DNA of 64,000 bases from Pseudomonas trivialis. Its GTDB lineage: Bacteria > Pseudomonadota > Gammaproteobacteria > Pseudomonadales > Pseudomonadaceae. The notes beneath the pieces are model-generated. The model saw only the letters and a program-made list of their open reading frames with translations, had not been told where the DNA came from and made no database searches. Both the position numbers and the translations under genes were made by a program. This document shows, piece after piece, positions 28,301-37,418 of the stretch. The first letter of the stretch is position 1. The number at the start of each line of letters is the position of its first letter. The stretch is taken from assembly GCF_001439805.1 (NCBI RefSeq), contig NZ_JYLK01000003.1, forward strand, positions 124,001 to 188,000. Reading direction: 5' to 3'.

Positions 28301-29752
28301 ATGTCCGTCCGTCGCACCAAAATCGTCGCCACCCTTGGCCCGGCCAGTAACTCGCCGGAAGTCCTCGAACAGCTGATTCTGGCTGGTTTGGACGTTGCCC
28401 GTCTGAACTTCTCCCACGGCACCCCGGACGAGCACAAGGCTCGCGCCAAGCTGGTGCGTGACCTGGCCGCCAAGCACGGTCGCTTCGTCGCACTGCTGGG
28501 TGACCTGCAAGGCCCGAAAATTCGTATCGCCAAATTCGCCAACAAGCGCATCGAGCTGAAGATCGGTGACAAGTTCACCTTCTCCACCAGCCATCCGCTG
28601 ACCGACGGCAACCAGCAGGTCGTGGGTATCGACTACCCGGATCTGGTCAAGGACTGCGGCGTCGGCGACGAACTGCTGCTCGACGATGGCCGCGTGGTCA
28701 TGCGCGTCGATACCGCCAACCCGACTGAACTGCACTGCACCGTGATCATCGGTGGCCCGCTGTCGGACCACAAAGGCATCAACCGTCGCGGCGGTGGCCT
28801 GACCGCCCCGGCCCTGACTGAAAAAGACAAGGCCGACATCAAGCTCGCCGCCGAAATGGAAGTGGACTACCTCGCGGTGTCCTTCCCGCGCGACGCCGCC
28901 GACATGGAATACGCCCGTAAACTGCGCGACGAAGCCGGCGGCACCGCCTGGCTGGTGGCGAAGATCGAACGCGCTGAAGCCGTGGCCGATGACGAAACCC
29001 TCGACGGCCTGATCAAGGCGTCCGACGCCGTGATGGTTGCCCGTGGCGACCTCGGCGTGGAAATCGGCGACGCCGAGCTGATCGGCATCCAGAAGAAAAT
29101 CATCCTGCACGCCCGCCGCCATAACAAAGCGGTCATCGTGGCGACCCAGATGATGGAGTCGATGATCCAGAACCCGATGCCGACCCGTGCCGAAGTGTCC
29201 GACGTGGCCAACGCCGTGCTCGACTACACCGACGCCGTGATGCTCTCGGCCGAAAGTGCCGCCGGCCCGTACCCACTGGAAGCCGTGCAGGCGATGGCGC
29301 GTATCTGCGTCGGTGCCGAGAAGCACCCGACCAGCAAGACCTCCAGCCACCGTATCGGCAAGGTCTTCGAAAGCTGCGACCAGAGCATCGCCCTGGCGGC
29401 CATGTACACCGCCAACCACTTCCCGGGTGTGAAAGCGATCATCGCCTTGACCGAAAGTGGCTACACGCCGTTGATCATGTCGCGTATCCGTTCCTCGGTG
29501 CCGATCTACGCGTTCACCCCGCACCGCGAAGCCCAGGCCCGCGCGGCGATGTTCCGTGGCGTCTACACCGTGCCGTTCGATCCTGCTTCGCTGCCGCCGC
29601 ATGAAGTCAGCCAGGCCGCCATCGACGAGTTGGTCAAGCGCGGCGTTGTGGAGAAAGGCGACTGGGTCATCCTGACCAAAGGCGACAGCTACCACACCAC
29701 CGGTGGCACCAATGGCATGAAGATTCTGCACGTGGGTGACCCGCAGTTCTGA
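28301..29752 (+). CDS. pyk: Pyruvate kinase
   Basis: Pyruvate kinase converts phosphoenolpyruvate and ADP to pyruvate and ATP. The 483-residue protein begins VRRTKIVATLGPASN and has LDVARLNFSHG, the active-site region AWLVAKIERAEAV (conserved Lys and Glu), MVARGDLGVEIG and the allosteric domain with TPHREAQARAAMFRGV. The length is typical of the PykA type of pseudomonads. A hairpin terminator follows. No ribosome-binding peculiarity is seen. Confidence 0.97.
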   Translation: MSVRRTKIVATLGPASNSPEVLEQLILAGLDVARLNFSHGTPDEHKARAKLVRDLAAKHGRFVALLGDLQGPKIRIAKFANKRIELKIGDKFTFSTSHPLTDGNQQVVGIDYPDLVKDCGVGDELLLDDGRVVMRVDTANPTELHCTVIIGGPLSDHKGINRRGGGLTAPALTEKDKADIKLAAEMEVDYLAVSFPRDAADMEYARKLRDEAGGTAWLVAKIERAEAVADDETLDGLIKASDAVMVARGDLGVEIGDAELIGIQKKIILHARRHNKAVIVATQMMESMIQNPMPTRAEVSDVANAVLDYTDAVMLSAESAAGPYPLEAVQAMARICVGAEKHPTSKTSSHRIGKVFESCDQSIALAAMYTANHFPGVKAIIALTESGYTPLIMSRIRSSVPIYAFTPHREAQARAAMFRGVYTVPFDPASLPPHEVSQAAIDELVKRGVVEKGDWVILTKGDSYHTTGGTNGMKILHVGDPQF

Positions 29753-29767
29753 GTGACACGCTGAAAA

Positions 29768-29806
29768 ACAAAAGCCCTGCCATGTGAATGGCGGGGCTTT
29801 TTGCAT
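29768..29806 (+). terminator. Terminator after pyk
   Basis: AAAGCCCTGCCAT pairs with ATGGCGGGGCTTT around a short loop and is followed by TTGCATTT. Confidence 0.9.
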
Positions 29807-29830
29807 TTCAAATGGGCTGAGGTGCTCCGC

Positions 29831-30763
29831 TTACCCACGGGGCAGGAACACATCGGCCAGCAGTTGATTGCGCGGCAGGCCCGCCAGAAACAAGCGCTTG
29901 GAAAACGCCTCGACGCTGGCGGGGTGCCCGCAGAGTAAAGCCAGGGTTTGCCGGGAAACCACCCGCAACTGCGCCAATGCCTGGCCCAGCTCTGCTGCCG
30001 TCCACAGCTCCACCGCCAGATTGGGATGGCTGGCGGCCAGTGCAGCCAATGGTTCGGCGAGGTAATGGCCCTCAGCATCATGGGCCAGGTGTATCACGCG
30101 AATGCTGCCCTGATGATCCTGGCGCAAGGCTTCGCGCAATACACCCCACAGCGGGCCAAGGCCCGTGCCGGAGGCCAGCAGCCACAAGGGTCGCGCCTGC
30201 CAGTCCGAATCGTAGTGCAGCGCCCCGCCGCGCAGTTCGCCCAGGCGCAGACGGTCACCCACCACCAGATGACGCGCCGCATCGCTGAATTGGCCAGGCT
30301 GACGGCAATCGAGATGAAACTCCAAAAAGCCGTCTTCCTGCGGCAAGCTCGCCAGCGAATACGGCCGCGCCACCTGCCCCGCCCATAGCACCACGTGCTG
30401 CCCGGCGCGGTAACGCAACCCACGTTCCGGCGCCAGGCGCAGGCGCAACACCGAGGCACTCAACCAATCGGCCGACGTCACGTGGGCCGATACACCGTCA
30501 CGCAATGGATCGAACGCTTCAACCTGCACATCACCGGTCACCTGGCACTGGCAGGCCAGGCGCCAGCCGGCCTGGCGTTGTGCCGGGCTCAGAGCATCGG
30601 GCTGTCTGTCTGCAACTTCGCCGCGACACCGCACGAGACAGGCATGACAACTGCCCGCCCGGCAACTGTAAGGCACGGCCGTGCCCGCCTGATTCAAGGC
30701 ATCCAGCAGGTTGCTGCCGGTGGGGACCGACCAGTGGCGTTCGCCGACGTACAGTTCGGGCAT
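29831..30763 (-). CDS. Ferredoxin-type NAD(P)H-flavin reductase
   Basis: The protein of 310 residues combines an N-terminal plant-type ferredoxin domain with the [2Fe-2S] ligands CRAGSCHAC plus a later C (LACQCQVTG), and a ferredoxin-reductase domain with flavin motif RPYSLAS and the NAD(P)-binding GTGLGPLWGVL. This is the architecture of CDP-6-deoxyglucoseen reductases and of electron-transfer components of oxygenases; no oxygenase adjoins, so the partner is unknown. I chose the ATG at 30763; a TTG four codons upstream is the only other start. In PAO1 (memory) the diguanylate cyclase gene sadC lies between this gene and fumarase; here it does not. Confidence 0.9.
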   Translation of the reverse strand: MPELYVGERHWSVPTGSNLLDALNQAGTAVPYSCRAGSCHACLVRCRGEVADRQPDALSPAQRQAGWRLACQCQVTGDVQVEAFDPLRDGVSAHVTSADWLSASVLRLRLAPERGLRYRAGQHVVLWAGQVARPYSLASLPQEDGFLEFHLDCRQPGQFSDAARHLVVGDRLRLGELRGGALHYDSDWQARPLWLLASGTGLGPLWGVLREALRQDHQGSIRVIHLAHDAEGHYLAEPLAALAASHPNLAVELWTAAELGQALAQLRVVSRQTLALLCGHPASVEAFSKRLFLAGLPRNQLLADVFLPRG

Positions 30764-30992
30764 ATAAGTGCTCAATCACAATGGCGCTCACAGGGAATCA
30801 TGCCTGCGACAGTTTGACCATAGTCGGGTGTATCACCCACCGCACCGGGTTATACTGCCGCGCCTTTTTAGCGTCGCGCCAACAACACCTGCTCTTCTTG
30901 GCGACGCGCCCTGGAAAGGTGGCTTCAGCCGACCGATGCACTTCACTGCAGCCACCTTTATTGAATGTTCCCTTATAAGAGGAGCGCGACTC

Positions 30993-32516
30993 ATGACCGT
31001 GATCAAGCAAGACGACCTGATTCAGAGCGTTGCCGACGCCCTGCAATTCATCTCCTATTACCACCCCGTGGATTTCATCCAGGCGATGCACGAAGCCTAC
31101 CTGCGCGAAGAATCGCCGGCAGCCCGTGACTCCATGGCGCAGATCCTGATCAACTCGCGCATGTGCGCCACCGGCCATCGCCCGATCTGCCAGGACACCG
31201 GTATCGTTACCGTGTTCGTGCGCGTGGGCATGGACGTGCGTTGGGATGGCGCCACCATGGGCCTGGACGACATGATCAACGAAGGCGTGCGCCGCGCCTA
31301 CAACCTGCCGGAAAACGTCCTGCGCGCCTCCATCCTCGCCGACCCGGCCGGCGCGCGCAAGAACACCAAGGACAACACCCCCGCCGTGATCCACTACTCC
31401 ATCGTCCCGGGTAACACCGTGGAAGTGGACGTGGCCGCCAAGGGCGGTGGCTCTGAAAACAAGTCGAAAATGGCCATGCTCAACCCGTCCGACTCGATCG
31501 TCGACTGGGTGCTCAAGACTGTTCCGACCATGGGCGCCGGCTGGTGCCCGCCGGGCATGCTCGGCATCGGCATCGGCGGCACCGCCGAGAAAGCCGCGGT
31601 GATGGCCAAGGAAGTGTTGATGGAATCCATCGACATCCACGAGCTGAAAAAGCGCGGCCCCTCCAACCGTATCGAAGAGATGCGCCTGGAGCTGTTCGAG
31701 AAGGTCAACCAACTGGGCATCGGCGCCCAGGGCCTCGGTGGCCTGACCACCGTGCTCGACGTGAAGATCATGGACTACCCGACCCACGCCGCTTCGCTGC
31801 CGGTGTGCATGATCCCCAACTGCGCCGCCACCCGTCACGCGCACTTTGTGCTGGACGGTTCCGGCCCGGCGTCGCTGGAAGCGCCACCGCTGGATGCCTA
31901 CCCGGAGATCGTCTGGGAAGCCGGCCCGTCGGCCCGTCGCGTCAACCTCGACACCCTCACCGCCGAAGACGTGCAAAGCTGGAAGCCGGGCGAAACGGTG
32001 TTGCTCAACGGCAAGATGCTCACCGGTCGCGACGCGGCGCACAAGCGCATGGTCGAGATGCTCAACAAGGGTGAAACCCTGCCGGTGGACCTCAAGGGTC
32101 GCTTCATCTACTACGTGGGCCCGGTTGATCCGGTACGCGAAGAAGTGGTTGGCCCGGCCGGCCCGACCACCGCGACGCGGATGGACAAGTTCACCCGCCA
32201 GATCCTCGAGCAAACCGGTCTGTTGGGCATGATCGGCAAATCCGAGCGCGGTCCAACCGCCATCGACGCGATCAAGGACCACAAGGCCGTGTACCTGATG
32301 GCCGTGGGCGGCGCCGCTTACCTGGTGGCGCAAGCCATCAAGAAGTCGCGTGTAGTGGCCTTCGCCGAACTGGGCATGGAAGCGATCTACGAGTTCGACG
32401 TCAAGGACATGCCGGTCACCGTTGCGGTGGACAGCAACGGCGAATCCGTCCATATCACCGGTCCCGCCATCTGGCAGAAAAAGATCAGTGAAAGCCTGGC
32501 GGTGGAAGTGCAATAA
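30993..32516 (+). CDS. Class I fumarate hydratase
   Basis: The 507-residue enzyme is of the oxygen-sensitive iron-sulfur class, hydrating fumarate to malate. Residues AKGGGSENKSKM, GRPICQDTG-like RPICQDTGI, PTHAASLPVCMIPNC and PAGPTTATRMD carry the conserved cysteines and substrate residues of the class I fumarase family (FumA/FumB), which bundles both TtdA- and TtdB-like halves in one chain. AGAGGAGCG lies seven bases upstream of the ATG at 30993. A strong terminator follows. The stress-resistant FumC homologue is not in the window. Confidence 0.95.
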   Translation: MTVIKQDDLIQSVADALQFISYYHPVDFIQAMHEAYLREESPAARDSMAQILINSRMCATGHRPICQDTGIVTVFVRVGMDVRWDGATMGLDDMINEGVRRAYNLPENVLRASILADPAGARKNTKDNTPAVIHYSIVPGNTVEVDVAAKGGGSENKSKMAMLNPSDSIVDWVLKTVPTMGAGWCPPGMLGIGIGGTAEKAAVMAKEVLMESIDIHELKKRGPSNRIEEMRLELFEKVNQLGIGAQGLGGLTTVLDVKIMDYPTHAASLPVCMIPNCAATRHAHFVLDGSGPASLEAPPLDAYPEIVWEAGPSARRVNLDTLTAEDVQSWKPGETVLLNGKMLTGRDAAHKRMVEMLNKGETLPVDLKGRFIYYVGPVDPVREEVVGPAGPTTATRMDKFTRQILEQTGLLGMIGKSERGPTAIDAIKDHKAVYLMAVGGAAYLVAQAIKKSRVVAFAELGMEAIYEFDVKDMPVTVAVDSNGESVHITGPAIWQKKISESLAVEVQ

Positions 32517-32532
32517 GCACACTCCCGCAAGG

Positions 32533-32573
32533 AGAAAGGCGACTGCGGCCCAAGGCCCAGTCGCCTTTTTTAT
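32533..32573 (+). terminator. Terminator after fumarase
   Basis: AAAGGCGACTG pairs with CAGTCGCCTTT and is followed by TTTTATT. Confidence 0.92.
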
Positions 32574-32588
32574 TGTGAATACAGTCAG

Positions 32589-32641
32589 ATGTGGGAGCGG
32601 GCTTAACTGAACGACCTTGGGGCAATCCCCCTCCCACACAA
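32589..32641. repeat. REP pair, left copy degenerate
   Basis: TGTGGGAGCGGGCTT (32590-32604) faces GGCAATCCCCCTCCCACA (32621-32638). The left copy loses the motif after the core, so the pair is a decayed REPIN just upstream of the sensor kinase. Confidence 0.8.
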
Positions 32642-32713
32642 TCCCATTCGCCACAAGACTCACGCAGCGCATGCTATGGTGCGTTCCCCCCCACTGTGCC
32701 TGCTCATCACCGT

Positions 32714-34480
32714 ATGATCGTGATCCCCCGCCCCCTGCGCCTCACCTTCTACTCCCTGCTGATCATCGCCGGTGCGCTGTTGGCCGCCGCCCTGGCCACA
32801 CGCCATGCCGAGCGCCAGGCGCTGGTGGACGATGCCGCTCGCGCCAATCAGCAGCTCGCGTTGTACGCCAACTCGCTGCACACCCTGATCGAACGTTACC
32901 GCGCCCTGCCCGCCGTGCTGGCGTTGGACTCGGAGATGATCCGCGCCCTGAAGGGCCCGCTGGACGCCGCCACTCAGGATGTGCTCAATCGCAAGCTGGA
33001 ACGCATCAACGGCGCCGCGCAGTCCTCCACCCTCGAATTGATGGACCGCACCGGCCTGGCGGTGGCAGCCAGTAACTGGAACCTGCCGAGCAGCTACGTG
33101 GGCCACAACTACGCATTTCGTCCCTATTTCAGCCAGACCCTGAGCCAGGGCACCGGGCGCTTTTATGCGGTGGGGGTGACTACTGGCATACCGGGTTACT
33201 TTCTCTCCAGTGCGGTGCTCGACGAGAACCAACAGTTCCTCGGCGCCATGGTGGTAAAGCTGGAATTCCCCGAGCTTGAACGCGAGTGGGCCCAGGGCAA
33301 CGACCTGCTGCTGGTCAGCGATGCGCGCGGCATTGTGTTTATCGCCAATCAGCCGGGCTGGCGTTATCGCAATCTGCGGCCGTTGTCCGACAGTGACCTG
33401 GCCGAACTCAAGGCCACACGCCAGTACGACAAGAAACACCTGCAAGCACTGGACACCAGCACCCTGCAACGTTTCGGCGAAAACGGCCATTTGATGCGCG
33501 TCAACGGCCCCAGCGGCACTGCCAATTACATTTGGGAATCCCTGCCACTCAAAGCCGAGGGCTGGACCCTGCACCTGCTGCGCAAGCCGCAGTTCGCCTT
33601 TGAAGACCAACGCAACGCAGGCCTGGCCGCCGCCGGTTCCTGGCTGGCGCTGGTGTTCCTGGTGCTGTTCCTCAGCCAGCGCTGGCGCCTGGCCCGTCTG
33701 CGCCAGCGCAGCCGCGAAGAGCTTGAACAACTGGTCGAGGAACGTACCCAGGCGCTGCGCACCGCGCAGGACGGCCTGGTGCAGTCGGCCAAGCTGGCGG
33801 CGCTGGGGCAGATGTCAGCCGCCCTTGCCCATGAAATCAACCAGCCACTGACCGCCCAGCGCATGCAGTTGGCGACGCTGCGCCTGCTGCTGGACCACGG
33901 CCGCGTGGATGACGCCTATCAGGCGCTCACGCCACTGGACGATATGCTCACGCGCATGGCCGCCCTCACCGGCCACCTCAAGACGTTCGCCCGCAAGAGC
34001 CCCAGCGGCTTGCGCGAACGGCTCGACCTGGCCACGGTGGTCGACCAATCCCTGCACTTGCTCGACGCACGCCTGCGTGATGAAGCCATCGGCGTCATGC
34101 TGGACCTGACCCGCCCGGCCTGGGTGCGCGGCGACGCGATCCGCCTGGAGCAGGTGCTGATCAACCTGCTGCGCAACGCCCTCGACGCCATGAGCAATGC
34201 GCCGCGCAAGCGCCTGGAAATCCGCCTGCACGCCGATGAGCAATGCTGGCAATTGTCTGTCGCCGACAGCGGCGGCGGGATTGCCGACGAACACCTGGCC
34301 TGTGTGTTCGACCCGTTCTTCACCACCAAGCCGGTGGGCGACGGGCTCGGCTTGGGGCTGGCGGTATCCTACGCTATCGTGCACGAACTGGGCGGGCGCC
34401 TGAGCGCCGGTAACCGGGGCGATGGCGCGGTATTCACGCTCACCCTGCCTGTCGCGCTGGAGACACCGGACCTATGTTGA
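32714..34480 (+). CDS. DctB/MifS-like C4/C5-dicarboxylate sensor histidine kinase
   Basis: The 588-residue kinase has a TM helix (10-32), a periplasmic double-Cache-like sensor (about 33-290, with NYAFRPYFSQTLSQGTGRFYAV), a second TM (about 302-325), a coiled coil and then ALAHEINQPLTA with the phosphorylated histidine near residue 380, followed by an ATPase domain (VADSGGGIAD, DGLGLGLAVSY). The order kinase, NtrC-family regulator, KgtP makes an alpha-ketoglutarate or dicarboxylate sensor likely; MifS/MifR in P. aeruginosa do this for alpha-ketoglutarate. Start at 32714 is weakly supported (no clear Shine-Dalgarno). It overlaps the regulator gene by 7 bp. Confidence 0.9.
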   Translation: MIVIPRPLRLTFYSLLIIAGALLAAALATRHAERQALVDDAARANQQLALYANSLHTLIERYRALPAVLALDSEMIRALKGPLDAATQDVLNRKLERINGAAQSSTLELMDRTGLAVAASNWNLPSSYVGHNYAFRPYFSQTLSQGTGRFYAVGVTTGIPGYFLSSAVLDENQQFLGAMVVKLEFPELEREWAQGNDLLLVSDARGIVFIANQPGWRYRNLRPLSDSDLAELKATRQYDKKHLQALDTSTLQRFGENGHLMRVNGPSGTANYIWESLPLKAEGWTLHLLRKPQFAFEDQRNAGLAAAGSWLALVFLVLFLSQRWRLARLRQRSREELEQLVEERTQALRTAQDGLVQSAKLAALGQMSAALAHEINQPLTAQRMQLATLRLLLDHGRVDDAYQALTPLDDMLTRMAALTGHLKTFARKSPSGLRERLDLATVVDQSLHLLDARLRDEAIGVMLDLTRPAWVRGDAIRLEQVLINLLRNALDAMSNAPRKRLEIRLHADEQCWQLSVADSGGGIADEHLACVFDPFFTTKPVGDGLGLGLAVSYAIVHELGGRLSAGNRGDGAVFTLTLPVALETPDLC

Positions 34481-35799
34481 ACGCGGTAATTGTGGTCGAT
34501 GACGAAGCCAGCATTCGCACGGCCGTCGAGCAATGGTTGAGCCTGTCCGGATTTCACGTGCAGTTGTTCAGCCGTGCCGAGGAATGCCTGGCGCAACTGC
34601 CCCGGGATTTCCCCGGAGTCATTCTGAGCGACGTGCGCATGCCGGGCCTGAGCGGCCTGGAGCTGCTGGCCGAAGTGCAACGTCGCGATGCCGACTTGCC
34701 GGTGATCCTGCTCACCGGCCATGGCGATGTGCCGATGGCGGTCGAGGCCATGCGCGACGGCGCCTACGACTTTCTGGAAAAACCGTTCAGCCCGCAGGAC
34801 TTGCTCAACGGTCTGCGCCGTGCGCTGGACAAACGCGGGCTGGTGCTGGAAAACCGTCGCCTGCATCAGCAGGCCAATCATCGCGCGCAGCTGGAAACCA
34901 GTCTGCTGGGCGTATCCAAAGGCCTGCAAACGTTGCGGCGTCAGGTGCTGGAGCTGGCGAATCTGCCGGTCAATGTGCTGATTCGCGGCGAGACCGGCAG
35001 CGGCAAGGAGTTGGTCGCGCGCTGCCTGCATGATTTCGGGCCGCGGGCGAAGAAGCCGTTCGTGGCGCTCAATTGCGCGGCGATCCCCGAGCAGTTGTTC
35101 GAAGCCGAACTGTTCGGCCACGAAAGCGGTGCGTTCACCGGCGCTCAGGGCAAGCGCATCGGCAAGCTCGAATATGCCCACGGCGGCACGCTGTTTCTGG
35201 ATGAAATCGAAAGCATGCCCCTGGCTCAGCAAGTGAAATTGCTGCGCGTTTTACAGGAGCAGAAACTGGAGCGATTGGGCTCCAACCAGAGCATCCAGGT
35301 GGACCTGCGCATCATTGCCGCCACCAAACCTGATTTGCTCGAAGAGGCCCGCGCCGGACGCTTCCGTGAAGACCTCGCGTATCGACTGAACGTCGCGCAA
35401 CTGCGCCTGCCGCCGCTGCGCGAACGCCGCGAAGATATTCCCCTGTTGTACGAGCACTTTGCGCAAAGCGCCGCCGAGCGCCTCGGCCGTCATGTCGAGC
35501 CGCTGAGCGGGCCGCAGTTGGGTCGCCTGCTCAGCCACGACTGGCCGGGCAATGTGCGGGAGCTGGCCAACGCCGCCGAGCGTCAGGTGCTGGGGCTGGG
35601 CGAACCGGAACCGGAGGGCGTGGAGGCAGGGCAATCGCTGGCGGCGCAGCAGGAGGCGTTTGAGGCCCATTGCTTGAAAGCTGCGTTGACCCGGCATAAA
35701 GGCGATATCAAGGCGGTGCTGGCGGAGCTGCAACTGCCGCGTCGGACGTTGAATGAAAAGATGCAGCGGCATGGGTTGGTGCGGGAGATGTTTCTGTAG
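34474..35799 (+). CDS. NtrC-family sigma-54 response regulator (DctD/MifR-like)
   Basis: This 441-residue regulator has a receiver domain with phosphoacceptor D53 (ILSDVRMPG), an AAA+ domain with Walker A GETGSGKE near 175, an intact ESGAFTGA loop that contacts sigma-54 (about 214-221), Walker B GGTLFLDEIE and an arginine finger region, and a C-terminal Fis-type helix-turn-helix (LPRRTLNEKMQRHGL). It therefore activates sigma-54 promoters on phosphorylation. The overlapped upstream kinase is its partner and the kgtP promoter downstream carries matching sites. Confidence 0.95.
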   Translation: MLNAVIVVDDEASIRTAVEQWLSLSGFHVQLFSRAEECLAQLPRDFPGVILSDVRMPGLSGLELLAEVQRRDADLPVILLTGHGDVPMAVEAMRDGAYDFLEKPFSPQDLLNGLRRALDKRGLVLENRRLHQQANHRAQLETSLLGVSKGLQTLRRQVLELANLPVNVLIRGETGSGKELVARCLHDFGPRAKKPFVALNCAAIPEQLFEAELFGHESGAFTGAQGKRIGKLEYAHGGTLFLDEIESMPLAQQVKLLRVLQEQKLERLGSNQSIQVDLRIIAATKPDLLEEARAGRFREDLAYRLNVAQLRLPPLRERREDIPLLYEHFAQSAAERLGRHVEPLSGPQLGRLLSHDWPGNVRELANAAERQVLGLGEPEPEGVEAGQSLAAQQEAFEAHCLKAALTRHKGDIKAVLAELQLPRRTLNEKMQRHGLVREMFL

Positions 35800-35825
35800 G
35801 TCGATATGTGCGTCGACTGCCAGGC

Positions 35826-35899
35826 CGCCATCGCGGGCAAGCCCGGCTCCCACAGGGGAATGCATTGCAAAGGAAAGAGCTCGCTTGCCTGCGATGACG
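35826..35899. repeat. REPIN between regulator and kgtP
   Basis: GCCATCGCGGGCAAGCCC (35826-35843) with CTCCCACA after it faces a copy at 35877-35899 (GAGCTCGCTTGCCTGCGATG). The core sequence belongs to the same family as the REPIN at 46379. Confidence 0.85.
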
Positions 35900-35911
35900 C
35901 CAGCAGCCATA

Positions 35912-35957
35912 AGCGGATTTTCGCTCACTACCGCAAAATCATCAGCGACTTTCCGCT
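35912..35957 (+). promoter_or_regulatory. Two candidate activator binding sites upstream of kgtP
   Basis: AGCGGATTTTCGCT (35912-35925) and AGCGACTTTCCGCT (35944-35957) are near-identical, each an imperfect palindrome, and both are followed by CA. Their centres are 32 bp apart (three helical turns) and about 108 and 76 bp upstream of the expected sigma-54 start. That fits an upstream activating sequence for the adjacent NtrC-family regulator. Confidence 0.65.
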
Positions 35958-36000
35958 CAAAAAAATCTTGTAGCCCTTCTAGTCCGGGCCTTCATCTGTT

Positions 36001-36016
36001 TGGCACACCTTCTGCT
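36001..36016 (+). promoter_or_regulatory. Sigma-54 promoter of kgtP
   Basis: TGGCACACCTTCTGCT has the invariant GG and GC separated by exactly 10 bp (GG 36002-36003, GC 36014-36015), fitting the -24/-12 consensus TGGCACN5TTGCW. It lies about 60 bp upstream of the kgtP start. Confidence 0.8.
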
Positions 36017-36050
36017 ACAGCCGAACCACGCTGCGTTCGCGCCGCTCCAT

Positions 36051-36058
36051 AAAAACAA
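36051..36058 (+). promoter_or_regulatory. Candidate Hfq/Crc catabolite-activity motif
   Basis: AAAAACAA fits the AAnAAnAA motif bound by Hfq with Crc in pseudomonads, and lies about 20 nt upstream of the kgtP start codon, in the leader of a carboxylate transporter. Confidence 0.45.
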
Positions 36059-36077
36059 CTAGATGAAGGATCCTTCG

Positions 36078-37397
36078 ATGGATAACTCCAACTCCCTGCC
36101 TCAGGGCTCGGCGACTGCGCCCGCGCCGGTACGCACCATCTCCAGCCGCATCAAGTCGATCTTCAGCGGGTCGGTCGGCAACATGGTCGAGTGGTACGAC
36201 TGGTACGTTTACGCCGCCTTTTCGCTGTACTTCGCCAAAGCCTTCTTCCCCAAAGGCGACACCACCGCCCAACTGCTCAACACCGCCGCGATCTTTGCCG
36301 TGGGCTTCCTGATGCGCCCGATCGGCGGCTGGCTGATGGGCCTGTACGCGGACCGCGCGGGGCGCAAAGCCGCCTTGATGGCTTCGGTGCTGTTGATGTG
36401 TTTCGGCTCGCTGATCATCGCCCTGAGCCCGGGCTATGAAACCATCGGCGTCGGCGCGCCGATCCTGCTGGTGTTCGCCCGCTTGCTGCAAGGCCTGTCG
36501 GTGGGTGGCGAATACGGCACCTCGGCCACCTACCTGAGTGAAATGGCGACCAAGGAACGTCGCGGCTTCTTCTCCAGCTTCCAGTACGTGACCCTGATCT
36601 CCGGCCAGCTCATCGCGCTGGCGGTGCTGATCGTGTTGCAACAAGTGCTCACCACCGAGCAACTGTACGCTTGGGGCTGGCGCATCCCGTTCGCCATCGG
36701 CGCCCTGTGCGCGGTGGTCGCGCTCTACCTGCGGCGCGGCATGGAAGAAACCGAGTCGTTCACCCGGAAGGAAAAAGCCAGGGAAAGCGCGATGCGCACC
36801 TTGATGCGCCACCCCAAGGAACTGATGACCGTGGTCGGCCTGACCATGGGCGGTACCCTGGCCTTCTACACCTACACCACCTACATGCAGAAATACCTGG
36901 TGAACACGGTGGGCATGAGCATTTCCGACTCCACCACCATTTCGGCGGCGACGCTGTTTCTGTTCATGTGCCTGCAACCCCTTGTCGGCGGGCTGTCGGA
37001 CAAGGTCGGTCGACGACCGATCCTGATTGCCTTCGGCATCCTCGGCACTCTGTTCACTGTGCCGATCCTCACCACCCTGCACACCATCCAGAGCTGGTGG
37101 GGCGCGTTCTTCCTGATCATGGCGGCGCTGATCATTGTCAGCGGTTACACCTCGATCAACGCGGTGGTCAAGGCCGAGCTGTTCCCGACCGAGATCCGCG
37201 CACTGGGCGTGGGCCTGCCCTATGCACTGACCGTGTCGATCTTCGGCGGCACCGCTGAATACATCGCGCTGTGGTTCAAGAGCATTGGCATGGAGACGGG
37301 TTACTACTGGTATGTGACAGCGTGTATCGCGGTGTCGCTGGTGGTTTACGTGACCATGAAGGACACCCGTAAGCACTCGCGCATTACCACGGATTAA
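36078..37397 (+). CDS. kgtP: Alpha-ketoglutarate permease (MFS)
   Basis: The 439-residue protein resembles E. coli KgtP closely along its length: GNMVEWYDWYVYAAFSLYFA at the first helix, GFLMRPIGGWLMGLYADRAG for the MFS loop 2-3 motif, GLSVGGEYGTSATYLSE, TYMQKYLVNT and ALGVGLPYA. It is a 12-helix proton symporter importing alpha-ketoglutarate. The ATG at 36078 has AAGGA eight bases upstream; an ATG five codons earlier is less likely. Sigma-54 promoter, activator sites and the kinase-regulator pair upstream indicate induction by its substrate. Confidence 0.95.
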   Translation: MDNSNSLPQGSATAPAPVRTISSRIKSIFSGSVGNMVEWYDWYVYAAFSLYFAKAFFPKGDTTAQLLNTAAIFAVGFLMRPIGGWLMGLYADRAGRKAALMASVLLMCFGSLIIALSPGYETIGVGAPILLVFARLLQGLSVGGEYGTSATYLSEMATKERRGFFSSFQYVTLISGQLIALAVLIVLQQVLTTEQLYAWGWRIPFAIGALCAVVALYLRRGMEETESFTRKEKARESAMRTLMRHPKELMTVVGLTMGGTLAFYTYTTYMQKYLVNTVGMSISDSTTISAATLFLFMCLQPLVGGLSDKVGRRPILIAFGILGTLFTVPILTTLHTIQSWWGAFFLIMAALIIVSGYTSINAVVKAELFPTEIRALGVGLPYALTVSIFGGTAEYIALWFKSIGMETGYYWYVTACIAVSLVVYVTMKDTRKHSRITTD

Positions 37398-37418
37398 ACA
37401 GCCGGGCGCAGCAAAACG

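Noticed and set aside
30798..32672. 624-codon ORF opposite fumarase
   Set aside because: Antisense shadow of a strongly supported enzyme gene; His/Val-rich with no family.
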